Below, piece by piece: positions 35,785 to 44,672 of a stretch of 64,000 nucleotides of DNA. The first letter of the stretch is position 1; each line of letters opens with the position of its first letter. This stretch comes from an uncultured Aquimarina sp. Lineage in GTDB: Bacteria; Bacteroidota; Bacteroidia; Flavobacteriales; Flavobacteriaceae. The stretch covers positions 58,242 to 122,241 of the forward strand of contig CANLCT010000005.1 of the NCBI GenBank assembly GCA_947489195.1, written 5' to 3'. The notes beneath the pieces were generated by a model that was not told the origin of the DNA, did not search any database, and saw only the letters and a program-made list of their open reading frames with translations. A program made the position numbers and the translations under genes.

Positions 35785-37001
35785 TGAGTACTATTGATCC
35801 CGAAATATTACAAAGAGCGCTACTTCGTGAGAAAAAAGCGCGAAAAGCAGCCGAGAATATCTTAGAAGATAAATCAAGGGAACTGTATTCAATTACGCAA
35901 CAATTAAAAGAAGCTAACGAAAAACTACAGTCTGGGTTAACCGAAAAAACATCTGAGCTACAAGGCGTATTTGATAATTTAGTTGATGCCTATGTTTTAA
36001 TAGATTTAGGAGGAAATATTATAAAACTGAATGATGCAGCAAAGGAGTTATTTGGATATGATGTACCTAAGGAAAAGGTTAATGTGGTTAAATTAATTTA
36101 TAAAGAAGATTTTGAGTATGCCATGATGTCTTTCAATTTGTTAATTGAAACAGGCTCATTTAGCGATTATATAGCACGTGTTTATACTAAAAATAAAGGC
36201 GTGCGTTGGGTGCATATTAATGCGAGTATTATTAAAAACAGCAAGAATAAACCCATCGGGGCCCAAGGCATTGTTAAAGATATTACGGATCAAAGAGCCA
36301 TTGAGGAGCAGAATAAAAAGTTAGTACAGGATTTAGAAAAAAGTAATGAAGAGCTTGCTGAGTATGCACACATTGTATCTCACGATTTAAAATCACCGCT
36401 AAGGAGTATTAATGCATTGGTAAATTGGCTTCGCGAAGATTATAAAAAGGTGTTAGATAAGGCTGGACTAGAAAATATTAGACTTATTGAGCAAACATTA
36501 GAAAAAATGGAGCATTTGATTAATGGTATTTTAAATTATTCGAGCGTGAATAATATAGCCGTTTTGAAAAATGAAGCTGTTGATCTAAATACCTTAATTA
36601 AAGAAATTGAAAATACCATTTTTATTCCTAAGCATATAAAAATCGTAAAAAAGCAAAGTCTGCCAATAATACAAGGAGATAAAACCAGAATACAACAACT
36701 TTTTCAAAATATAATTAGTAATGCCGTAAATTATATTGATAAAGAAATAGGACTTATTGAGGTAAGCTTTGAAGACAAAACAACGCATTTTGTATTTCAA
36801 ATTAAAGATAATGGTGTTGGTATAGAGAAGGAATATTTCGATAAAATATTCAAAATTTTTCAATCCTTAGGGAATAATAAAAACTCGACAGGGATAGGAC
36901 TTTCTATTGTTAAAAAAATAATTGAAATCTATGATGGCGAAATTTGGTTAGAAAGTGAGCCTAAAATAGGCACCAGTTTTTTCTTTACTTTAAAAAAATA
37001 A
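35784..37001 (+). CDS. PAS histidine kinase, H-NOX partner
   Basis: A 405-residue soluble kinase with no membrane segment: an N-terminal coiled coil (MSTIDPEILQRALLREKKAR to about 60), a PAS domain (about 60-175), a short coiled coil, the H-box at His200 (VSHDLKSPLR), and the ATPase domain with N-box IISNAVNYI, G1 DNGVGI and G2 GIGLSIVKKI. The gene overlaps the H-NOX gene by one base. H-NOX-associated kinases carry this same N-terminal coiled-coil form. It is a close paralogue of the second kinase in the same operon around the H-box (LEKSNxxLxEYAHxVSHDLKSPLR). Confidence 0.93.
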   Translation: MSTIDPEILQRALLREKKARKAAENILEDKSRELYSITQQLKEANEKLQSGLTEKTSELQGVFDNLVDAYVLIDLGGNIIKLNDAAKELFGYDVPKEKVNVVKLIYKEDFEYAMMSFNLLIETGSFSDYIARVYTKNKGVRWVHINASIIKNSKNKPIGAQGIVKDITDQRAIEEQNKKLVQDLEKSNEELAEYAHIVSHDLKSPLRSINALVNWLREDYKKVLDKAGLENIRLIEQTLEKMEHLINGILNYSSVNNIAVLKNEAVDLNTLIKEIENTIFIPKHIKIVKKQSLPIIQGDKTRIQQLFQNIISNAVNYIDKEIGLIEVSFEDKTTHFVFQIKDNGVGIEKEYFDKIFKIFQSLGNNKNSTGIGLSIVKKIIEIYDGEIWLESEPKIGTSFFFTLKK

Positions 37002-37004
37002 AAA

Positions 37005-38138
37005 ATGAAATTTCAGCAATACGAAAAGCAAAAAAACAATGACTGGGTATTAGTTTCTCCAACTAAAGTGCGTTTAAAAAAACCATTAGTGTTAGTTTTT
37101 GGTAATCGTATTTTATTAGAAGAAACAACTGTTTATGAAGATGTAAAAAATAGGTTTCCAGATGGCGAAATTATAATAGGATCCACTGCCGGAGAAATTA
37201 TGCTAGAAAAAGTATACGAAGATTCCATTACGATTACTGCCATTGAGTTTGAAAAAAGTAGTTTTAAGGTGGAACGCGCTAATATTTTAGATTTTGATAA
37301 AAACGCAGTAGCTATTGGAAAACATTTGGCAGCACAATTACCAAGTAAGGCTTTGAAACATATTTTTATTGTTTCGGAAGGAAGTTTTGTAAACGGATCT
37401 GCTTTAATAAATGGATTGGAGTCAAAAAACAGAAACACTGCAATTACCGGAGGCTTGTGTGGAGATGATGCCCGGTTTGAAAAAACACTGGTGGGCTATA
37501 ATGAAAAGCCTAAAGAAGGAGAAATAGTTGCTATTGGTTTTTATGGTGAAACTTTAGAAATTAGTTTTGCTCAATATGGTGGCTGGACGCCCTTTGGTCC
37601 CGAACGAATAATAACAAAATCTGAAGGGAATGTGCTTTTTGAATTGGATAATTTACCGGCTTTGGATTTGTATAAAAAATATTTGGGAGACAAGGCGGCT
37701 CAATTACCTCAATCAGCTTTATTATACCCACTAAGTTTAATGCAAAAAGGTAAAAAGGAACCGATTGTTCGTACAATTCTTTCCATAAATGAAGAAAAAA
37801 ATACAATGACCTTGGCTGGGGATGTACCCATGGGATCGACGGTTCAGTTAATGATGGCAAATATTGATAATATTGCCGAAGGGGCTTTACATGCTGCTGA
37901 TATAGGCATGAAAAATAGAAAGAATAAACCCGAGCTGGCTCTTTTAGTAAGTTGTGTGGGTCGAAAACTGGTCATGGACCAACGGGTGGAAGAGGAAATA
38001 GAAGAGGTAATCGAAGTAATTGGCAAGCAAGCCATAGTTGGCGGTTTTTACTCGTACGGTGAGTTGGCTCCTTTTTATGGAAATAAGTCGTGTGAGTTAC
38101 ATAATCAAACCATGACGTTAACTTTATTTAGCGAATAA
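37005..38138 (+). CDS. FIST domain protein, NosP-like NO sensor
   Basis: A 377-residue cytoplasmic FIST protein (FIST_N about 25-215, FIST_C about 220-360). Signatures are IIGSTAGEI, VNGSALINGLES, ITGGLCGDDARF and PALDLYKKYLG. FIST proteins next to kinases include NosP, shown in Pseudomonas, Vibrio and Legionella to be hemoproteins that bind NO and inhibit the adjacent kinase. The following gene, 3 bases away, encodes a NahK-like kinase. Heme binding here is inferred; the heme ligand cannot be assigned from sequence alone. Confidence 0.85.
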   Translation: MKFQQYEKQKNNDWVLVSPTKVRLKKPLVLVFGNRILLEETTVYEDVKNRFPDGEIIIGSTAGEIMLEKVYEDSITITAIEFEKSSFKVERANILDFDKNAVAIGKHLAAQLPSKALKHIFIVSEGSFVNGSALINGLESKNRNTAITGGLCGDDARFEKTLVGYNEKPKEGEIVAIGFYGETLEISFAQYGGWTPFGPERIITKSEGNVLFELDNLPALDLYKKYLGDKAAQLPQSALLYPLSLMQKGKKEPIVRTILSINEEKNTMTLAGDVPMGSTVQLMMANIDNIAEGALHAADIGMKNRKNKPELALLVSCVGRKLVMDQRVEEEIEEVIEVIGKQAIVGGFYSYGELAPFYGNKSCELHNQTMTLTLFSE

Positions 38139-38140
38139 AT

Positions 38141-39187
38141 ATGAATTCTTTATTGGCCAGACAAATACGAAAACTTTTAGATGGCGATCTTAAAAAAGAT
38201 CCTAGATTACAATTGTTTTTTAATGCTATAGAAAAATCATATGAAAACTACGAGGACCAATTTAGCATGCTCCAACGTGCCATGTCTATAAGTTCGGAAG
38301 AATTATTTGATGCCAATACTAAATTAAAAGATGAAGCAAAACAACAACAAAAAGTAATAGCGAGTTTACAGGAAGCTACTAAAGTATTGGAGCGGATTTC
38401 GGTTAAAAATAGAGTAGGAGAAAAGGAGCAATCCTTGACGGGTATAGAGCTGGCAAAACTAATAGAAAAACAAGCAAAACAGATTTCGGAAATAGAAGAA
38501 CAGCGTCAAAAAATATTAGAAGACCTTGAAAAAAGTAATCAACAGCTAAGTGAATACGCACATGTGGTTTCTCATGATCTAAAATCACCGTTACGAACCA
38601 TTAATACGTTAATGAATTGGATTAAAGAAGATAATCCAACAGGTTTGTCTGTTGATACACCGCATAATTTTAATTTAATAGATCAAAATATCCAAAAAAT
38701 GGATCATCTTATTAATGATATTTTGGAATATTCATTAATAGATAAAAAGCCTACCCGAAATGTGCGTATTAATGTGGAGCAATTAGTAAATGAAATTGTA
38801 GATATGAGTACCATTCCGAAGCATATAAAAATTACTATAGCCGCATTACCTAATGTTTATATGGATAAGATACGCTTAAGGCAAGTGTTTCAGAATTTAA
38901 TAGAAAATGCCATTGCTAGTATGGATAAACCCAATGGGCATATTCATATTGAAGCTAAAGAGCACTTAACAAACTGGGAATTTTTTGTAATCGATAATGG
39001 AAAAGGGATAGCCGAAAAATATCATGGAAAGATTTTTGAAGTTTTTCAATCATTAGAAGCTAAAGGGACATCCACGGGTATTGGACTTTCTATAGTTAAA
39101 AAAATAATTGAGTTTTATAAAGGGAGGGTCTGGGTAAAGTCTCAAGTAGGTGTTGGAACTACATTTCATTTTACCATAAAAAAATAA
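38141..39187 (+). CDS. histidine kinase, NosP partner (NahK-like N-terminus)
   Basis: A 348-residue soluble kinase lacking PAS and receiver domains. The N-terminus MNSLLARQIRKLL...FFNAIEKSYENYEDQ...MLQRAMSISSEEL is the form seen in FIST/NosP-associated kinases. A coiled coil to about 130 leads to the H-box (His145 in VSHDLKSPLR), then N, G1 (DNGKGI) and G2 (GIGLSIVKKI) boxes. It starts 3 bases after the FIST gene and is followed by an HPt gene. Confidence 0.92.
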   Translation: MNSLLARQIRKLLDGDLKKDPRLQLFFNAIEKSYENYEDQFSMLQRAMSISSEELFDANTKLKDEAKQQQKVIASLQEATKVLERISVKNRVGEKEQSLTGIELAKLIEKQAKQISEIEEQRQKILEDLEKSNQQLSEYAHVVSHDLKSPLRTINTLMNWIKEDNPTGLSVDTPHNFNLIDQNIQKMDHLINDILEYSLIDKKPTRNVRINVEQLVNEIVDMSTIPKHIKITIAALPNVYMDKIRLRQVFQNLIENAIASMDKPNGHIHIEAKEHLTNWEFFVIDNGKGIAEKYHGKIFEVFQSLEAKGTSTGIGLSIVKKIIEFYKGRVWVKSQVGVGTTFHFTIKK

Positions 39188-39191
39188 TAGT

Positions 39192-39512
39192 ATGCATGAG
39201 GTTCCAAATAATACTTACATTAAACAATTGGCGAATGGAAATATAGCTTTTGAAAAAAAATTGATTGGGATTGTACAACGAGAATTTCCCGAAGAGCAGG
39301 CTGTATTTTTAAAAAACTACAAGCATAAAAACTATATAGCTGCTGCTGAAAATGTACACAAACTTAAAAATAAAATAGGCATGTTGGGATTGGAAAAAGG
39401 ATACCAATTAGCTATTGATTTTGAAAATGATTTGAAAGCAGAAAAAACTATTTTATATCCTGAATTTATAGTACTTTTAAATCAGATGGAAGATTTTATT
39501 ATGAATTTATAA
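39192..39512 (+). CDS. histidine-containing phosphotransfer (HPt) protein
   Basis: A 106-residue helical protein with the HPt signature AAENVHKLKNKIGMLGL; the phosphorylated residue is His56. As the only HPt in an operon with two kinases and two receivers, it is the expected common node that collects phosphate from both NO-sensing branches and passes it to the LytTR regulator. It begins 5 bases after the second kinase. Confidence 0.88.
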   Translation: MHEVPNNTYIKQLANGNIAFEKKLIGIVQREFPEEQAVFLKNYKHKNYIAAAENVHKLKNKIGMLGLEKGYQLAIDFENDLKAEKTILYPEFIVLLNQMEDFIMNL

Positions 39513-39524
39513 TATTGATATAGA

Positions 39525-40244
39525 ATGAATTGTATTATTATTGACGATGAAGAAACAGCAAGAGTAATTATAGAACAATTATGTGATCAAGTAGCGAATT
39601 TAGACGTTATTGAATCGTTTTCTAATGCAATACAAGCCATTAAATTTTTGAATAAAAATGATATTGATCTTATTTTTTTAGACATTCATATGCCCGATTT
39701 TACAGGATTTGATTTTATTCAAACACTAAAAAACCCACCAAAAATAATTTTAACCACCTCCGATAAAAATTTTGCACTCGAAGCTTTTGAGTATAATTGT
39801 ATTGTGGATTATGTGGTAAAACCAATCACCTTAACTCGATTTACAAAAAGTATTGAAAAAGCAAAGACTTTTGTTGATAAGGTGTCTAAAATCCAACAAA
39901 CGGATATAAACACCTCAGAAAATACGATTAGTGATACCGATTTGTATGTAAATATTGATCGCAGACTAATTAAAATAAATCTTTCGAGCATTTCTGTAAT
40001 CGAAGCTAAAGGAGATTATATTCAAATAAAAACGGATACTAAAAATTATACGGTGCACTCTACCCTAAAAAAAATTCAAGAAAAATTACCCGATCATCTC
40101 TTTTTAAAAGTACATCGATCTTATATTATACACACCAAAAAAATTATTGATATCGAAGATAATAGTGTACTAATTGCAAAAGATGTGATTCCTGTAAGTC
40201 GCTCCAATAGACCCGAGTTAATGAAACGGCTTAATTTGTTGTAA
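39525..40244 (+). CDS. LytTR-family response regulator
   Basis: A 239-residue regulator: receiver (acidic D7-D8, phosphoacceptor Asp53 in FLDIHMP, Lys in YVVKPI) and a C-terminal LytTR DNA-binding domain (about 140-239: DLYVNIDRRLIKI, IEAKGDYIQI, FLKVHRSYIIH, IPVSRS). LytTR proteins (AgrA, AlgR, VirR) bind two 9-base direct repeats about 21 bases apart. Pairs of exactly this geometry occur upstream of its own operon and immediately downstream of its gene. It is the operon's only DNA-binding output. Confidence 0.94.
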   Translation: MNCIIIDDEETARVIIEQLCDQVANLDVIESFSNAIQAIKFLNKNDIDLIFLDIHMPDFTGFDFIQTLKNPPKIILTTSDKNFALEAFEYNCIVDYVVKPITLTRFTKSIEKAKTFVDKVSKIQQTDINTSENTISDTDLYVNIDRRLIKINLSSISVIEAKGDYIQIKTDTKNYTVHSTLKKIQEKLPDHLFLKVHRSYIIHTKKIIDIEDNSVLIAKDVIPVSRSNRPELMKRLNLL

Positions 40245-40267
40245 TTTTTAAACCTTTCGAATAAACC

Positions 40268-40334
40268 ATTTACCGACACCAAATTACCGCTTACCGAATA
40301 TCCTCAAAATACAGGCAGTTAAAATTTAGTTTTG
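40268..40334 (+). promoter_or_regulatory. LytTR-type direct-repeat site and promoter of the T9SS surface protein
   Basis: Half-sites atttaccga (40268-40276) and gcttaccga (40289-40297) are 21 bases apart. The box tagttttg (40327-40334) matches TAnnTTTG exactly and starts 30 bases after the second half-site. The ATG at 40365 follows. There is no -33 element, as expected for an activator-dependent promoter. Confidence 0.7.
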
Positions 40335-40364
40335 AAGCATATAAAACTAAAAATCACTACTGTC

Positions 40365-41030
40365 ATGAAAAAACAAGCACTTTTATTTATCGTTTTTTTA
40401 AGTTTCCACGCTTTTTCTCAAAAACCATTTGACTGTAATGACAGTAAATTTTACCAAGTAATTTCCGGAGCCTTAAAATCTTATGATCCTATCACTGGAT
40501 CATATTCAGGAGCATTACACACTTATTCTGCTTATAATGCTGGGGGCTATAACCCTCAGGATAATTTTTTATATGCCTTAAAAGGAAAAGACAAGCATCT
40601 TTTACGAATAGGAATGGATACAATTATTGATTTAGGAGCCGTTGCTGCACGTGGAACAGTTGTTTTTGGAGGCGGTTATGCCGCGGATGTGGATGCAGAA
40701 GGAAACCTTTGGGTATATCAAAATAATACTAAAAACAGTTTTCATAAAATAACTAATCTAGCTTCATATACAGGAGTGTCATCTCCTGTTTTTGAGGTAG
40801 TCGATGTAAATATAAGCTCGCCCAGCACCTGTGCAGATATTACTTTTATTAATAATGCTTTTTATGGAGGGAGTCGAGGAAAACTTTATAAATGGGATCT
40901 TTCTACAGGCACACCAATATTTACAAGTAAAAAAGTAGCTAATTTACCAAAAGTACTTTTGGAGCTGCGTATACCGATGCCAATAACAGACTTTATTTAT
41001 CTGATAATAATGGAGGTTTGTATGTGGTGA
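40365..41030 (+). CDS. T9SS surface protein, 5' piece before a frameshift
   Basis: The signal peptide MKKQALLFIVFLSFHAFSQ starts at ATG 40365; the frame is open from a TTG at 40332, but the ATG gives the better signal. The frame then encodes a propeller-like segment (NPQDNFLYALKGKDKHLLRIGMD, YAADVDAEGNLWVYQN). After LPKV the frame turns into meaningless residues ending at 41030, while the sense continues as TFGAAYTDANNRLYL in another frame from 40955. One base appears to be missing between about 40945 and 40957, so this and the next entry are one broken gene, or the sequence has an error. Confidence 0.85.
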   Translation: MKKQALLFIVFLSFHAFSQKPFDCNDSKFYQVISGALKSYDPITGSYSGALHTYSAYNAGGYNPQDNFLYALKGKDKHLLRIGMDTIIDLGAVAARGTVVFGGGYAADVDAEGNLWVYQNNTKNSFHKITNLASYTGVSSPVFEVVDVNISSPSTCADITFINNAFYGGSRGKLYKWDLSTGTPIFTSKKVANLPKVLLELRIPMPITDFIYLIIMEVCMW

Positions 41031-44000
41031 ATGATTATGATACCGATCAACCCGTAGCAACATTATTAAACTTAACTGATAATACAAATTCAAATGATGG
41101 ATTTAAATGTGCGAATGGAATGTCTCCAATTGATAAAGATCAGGATGGAATTTTAGATACCATGGATCAAGATACAGATGGTGATGGAATATCGAATAGT
41201 ATAGAATCTAATGGAGCAAATCCTTACGGAGACGATGATGGCGATGATACTTATAATTATTTAGATAATGACACTAGTGGTAGCAGTGATAATGTAGTAC
41301 AAAGTGCTTATGATAGAGACGGCGATGGGGTGCCCGATTTTTTTGACATAGATTCGGATAATGACGGAATTTATGATATCGTTGAAGCTGGTTATAGCTA
41401 TTTAGATACTAACATAGATGGTGTATTTAATAGTAAGGATATGAACTATACTGATACAGATAATGATGGTTTAGCGGATGTGTTTGATACAGATAACGGA
41501 GGAGAACTAGTTTTGCTGGATACCGATAATGATGGCATTTATAATGCATATGATACCGATTCGGATAATGATGGAATTGTAGATCTTATTGAAGGGCAAG
41601 AAAGTGCAGTTTATCAAGCCTTATCAAATAAAGATGAAGATCAAGATGGAATGGATGATACTTTTGATAGTAGTTTTGGAGGAGTAGTAAATGGAACAGT
41701 AAATACAGATACGACAGATGCTTTTGATTATTTGGACTTGGATTCGAATAATGATGGAATATCCGATAGTGTAACAGCCTATGATAGTGATGGAGATGGT
41801 GTAGCAGAAACAATCATTTCAGGGAATGACGGTGATGCAGATGGTTTAGATGATAGTTTTGATCTAATGAAGAGTAGCTTTTCTCCAGATAATGGAGGGC
41901 AAACACCCGCTAGTTTTCCTATACCCGCTTTGTGTGATCGTTACAATTATTTAGGAGATTTTTCTGCAGACGGAACTCCTTTGTATTTGGATGAAAATGA
42001 TATTATTTCTCAAGCAACCATGGATATGGTCAATAACGCATTACCCGAAAGCTACCCAGTACCGGATTTTAATCCGCATTATATTTCTTCGGGTTATGAT
42101 ACTGATGTAGTGGTACAAGAACAAGCAGATATATGGGTCACTTTCATTAGCGAAGGTGCAGGCTACAAAAATACTTTAGGCTTTTATACTTACGATAGCA
42201 ATAACCCGATAACTACTATTCCAAATCCCGAGGATATAACCATTATTTTTCCTAATGTATCTGCTCTGGATAGTGACGGTAGTTTAGTGGCAGGGAACAA
42301 AGTTAACATTGGTAGTTTTCCACCAAATACTGGAATTGGATGGGTGTTATTAGCCAATGCTTGGTCAGAGGGCTGTGTTGGAGCTGGGAATTGGGCGTTA
42401 TTTTCTAACCCCAACTTTAATCCAGAAAGTGACCCTAGACTACAATATCATAATGTGTTATTGTCAGATCCCGATAATGAAAGAATCATTCTTGGCTTTG
42501 AAGATATAAGAAGAGATTATGCCTCTTGCGATCAAGATTTTAATGATGCATTATTTTATATAACGGCAAGCCCTTATAGTGCCATGAAAAATGTGAATTA
42601 TGCCACTATTGAAAGTGCTACGAATGTTACTTCGGCTAACGACGGGGGATTAGAGAGTAATGGCGATTTAGCCAAATTAATTGCAAAGCGTAACTTTAAT
42701 AGAGCAAAGAAAAATACATTTCATAATCAAAAATCAACACAGTCCAGATTTATTGCAGGTATGCGCTCAGTTAAATCCTTGAATTCATTAAATGGATATT
42801 TTCCAGAAACAGGGATGTATGGTACCGAAACTACATTTATTTCGAGTCCCGATGATTTAATAGAAATTACAAATGCCAAAGAGGTTTTTGCTATAGATTA
42901 TTATCAAAAAGAAGCTCGAGTTGCAGCGGCATTTGCTACCGCAACAACAGGAAGTATTTACGATCATTCAAAAATTATTTGTGACCGATTAAATGGATCA
43001 AGTCTATTGGATGTACGAACACTTTCTATTAGAAATCATAGGTTAATAAATACCAAAATTAAAAGAGCCAATGGCGAAATTGAGCAAACCCTGTCTTTTT
43101 CAGTAAAACTTGGCGAAGTTAGTAATGAGTTGTATAGTTTTTGGAATATTGATCAATATCCGACAGGGGATTATTTAAATTTTCAAATCTGGGGAGGCTC
43201 AGTAGGACAAGTAGCTACTATTGCGAATACTATTGTAGATAAATTAAAAGAAACCAAAACTTTAGTAAGTACCGCTGTAGCGGATCAAATTCCAACAGTT
43301 TTTGTTCAAAAAGGGAGTTATAAAGCAGGTAAACTGGAATTGAAAATCACCAATAAAAATGGAGTAAAAGAAGTCACATTTAAAAGTAACCTACGGAGCA
43401 CCGAATTAAGTATTGAAGAATCAAAAACTGAAATTTTAAATTTATCAGGAGCTTATGAACAAGAAATTACAGTAGCTACAGGTCATTTATTTGACATAGG
43501 ATTTTCGATATCAACGGAAGAATCTGAACGATCAGATGCCTTATACCTTGCCGATGGTCCTTGGGGTATTGATTACCGATCGACAGAGGTGAAAATTGAA
43601 GCTTTTGACATTAAGGAACATAATGATTCTGAAGCTATAGAAAATCATATAGTGGAACGTAGTGTGTCATTAAAAGGTGAAGTAAAAGGGACAGTTAATA
43701 TATTTCGAAATGTGTTAGCAGGTGACCTAAGTTTGGATGTTGATAGTGCTGGAGGTATTCAATTTAACATGAAAGCCAACACATCTGTAGAAGTAATTTT
43801 GGTACCTAAAGTATTAGCCAATTGGAATAATAGATTACGTTACACTATTGCATCAAATGAAGCGGCTAAAACGTATAGTATTCCATTTGAAAGTTTTGTA
43901 GATGCCTCAGGAAAATCAGCTGATCTAAAAGATATAAGAAGTGTGGTGTTTTCAATACAAGGAGACTATACTGTATTTAAAGATTTTGATGTAGCTGTAA

Positions 44001-44377
44001 CTAGTTTAAAAATAGTGAACACCTTAGATGCTGAAATAATAGAAGCAGAAGTTGAAATACAAAACCCAGAAATTACTATTACATCGGAAACACTAACTAC
44101 TATACCTAATTTTACAGCATCACAAAAAATCAGAAAATTAAGTAACTATCCTAATCCATTTGTAAATCAAACCACCATACAATTACCTGATGGGATAGTA
44201 GCAAATAGCATACAAGTTGTTGATATGCATGGTAAAATAGTAAGAACCGAAGCTTTAATAGCAAATACCGCTAATGACTTTAATTTTGAAGCAAAAAATT
44301 TAAGTGCTGGGTATTACATATATATTATAACAGACATTCAAGGGAAGGTATTCAAAGGGAGTTTTGTTATTCGATAA
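40955..44377 (+). CDS. T9SS surface protein, 3' piece: TSP3 repeats, DUF4114, sorting domain
   Basis: Continues the propeller from TFGAAYTD; the first in-frame ATG is at 41018. It then has thrombospondin type 3-like calcium-binding repeats (many DxDxDG units, about 41140-41860), a DUF4114 domain (WVTFISEGAGYKNTLGFY ... FEDIRRDYASCDQDFNDALFY), a long beta-rich region and a type A T9SS sorting domain (YPNPFVNQTTIQL ... FVIR). The whole product would be about 1337 residues, a cell-surface adhesin-like or matrix protein. It lies directly after the LytTR gene and has a LytTR-type site in front. It ends at a strong terminator. Confidence 0.85.
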   Translation, partial: TFGAAYTDANNRLYLSDNNGGLYVVNDYDTDQPVATLLNLTDNTNSNDGFKCANGMSPIDKDQDGILDTMDQDTDGDGISNSIESNGANPYGDDDGDDTYNYLDNDTSGSSDNVVQSAYDRDGDGVPDFFDIDSDNDGIYDIVEAGYSYLDTNIDGVFNSKDMNYTDTDNDGLADVFDTDNGGELVLLDTDNDGIYNAYDTDSDNDGIVDLIEGQESAVYQALSNKDEDQDGMDDTFDSSFGGVVNGTVNTDTTDAFDYLDLDSNNDGISDSVTAYDSDGDGVAETIISGNDGDADGLDDSFDLMKSSFSPDNGGQTPASFPIPALCDRYNYLGDFSADGTPLYLDENDIISQATMDMVNNALPESYPVPDFNPHYISSGYDTDVVVQEQADIWVTFISEGAGYKNTLGFYTYDSNNPITTIPNPEDITIIFPNVSALDSDGSLVAGNKVNIGSFPPNTGIGWVLLANAWSEGCVGAGNWALFSNPNFNPESDPRLQYHNVLLSDPDNERIILGFEDIRRDYASCDQDFNDALFYITASPYSAMKNVNYATIESATNVTSANDGGLESNGDLAKLIAKRNFNRAKKNTFHNQKSTQSRFIAGMRSVKSLNSLNGYFPETGMYGTETTFISSPDDLIEITNAKEVFAIDYYQKEARVAAAFATATTGSIYDHSKIICDRLNGSSLLDVRTLSIRNHRLINTKIKRANGEIEQTLSFSVKLGEVSNELYSFWNIDQYPTGDYLNFQIWGGSVGQVATIANTIVDKLKETKTLVSTAVADQIPTVFVQKGSYKAGKLELKITNKNGVKEVTFKSNLRSTELSIEESKTEILNLSGAYEQEITVATGHLFDIGFSISTEESERSDALYLADGPWGIDYRSTEVKIEAFDIKEHNDSEAIENHIVERSVSLKGEVKGTVNIFRNVLAGDLSLDVDSAGGIQFNMKANTSVEVILVPKVLANWNNRLRYTIASNEAAKTYSIPFESFVDASGKSADLKDIRSVVFSIQGDYTVFKDFDVAVTSLKIVNTLDAEIIEAEVEIQNPEITITSETLTTIPNFTASQKIRKLSNYPNPFVNQTTIQLPDGIVANSIQVVDMHGKIVRTEALIANTANDFNFEAKNLSAGYYIYIITDIQGKVFKGSFVIR

Positions 44378-44400
44378 ATAGTTAGTCCCCCCAACCCCTT

Positions 44401-44442
44401 GAAAAGGTGGAAATACTTCGGTATTTCTGCCTTTTCTTTGTT
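44401..44442 (+). terminator. Rho-independent terminator with UUCG loop
   Basis: Long stem gaaaagg-tg-gaaatac (44401-44416) with gtatttc-tg-ccttttc (44421-44436) closed by a TTCG tetraloop and followed by T residues. It lies 24 bases after the surface-protein stop. Confidence 0.85.
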
Positions 44443-44522
44443 TGTTACTGGGTAGATTTTATAGGAAAACCAATTGAAATGATCACATCTAAATTAACGT
44501 GATTTTGAAATAAGAGAAAGAT

Positions 44523-44604
44523 GTTAATTTGAGTGAAATTCAGTAAGAATTTTATATCGAGAATCATCTTTTTCGTATCAAAAATCACTCGAATTGACAA
44601 TTTT
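44523..44604. repeat. dispersed palindromic repeat, copy 2 (long form)
   Basis: Arms gttaatttgagtga (44523-44536) and tcactcgaattgac (44585-44598) are inverted with two mismatches. The core aaattcagtaagaatttt...tatcga is shared with copy 1 at 32609. It lies in a convergent intergenic region between a terminator and the exporter gene, the usual position of REP/MITE-like elements. Confidence 0.75.
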
Positions 44605-44672
44605 GGTGGTTAAATAAAATTATGTCGAACTCACGTTAAATTATAGCCATTTGTTAATAGAGTCTATTTTTA

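Noticed and set aside
41586..41813. Minus-strand frame of 75 codons inside the surface-protein gene.
   Set aside because: A shadow of the Asp-rich TSP3 repeats; His/Leu/Tyr-rich composition with no domain.
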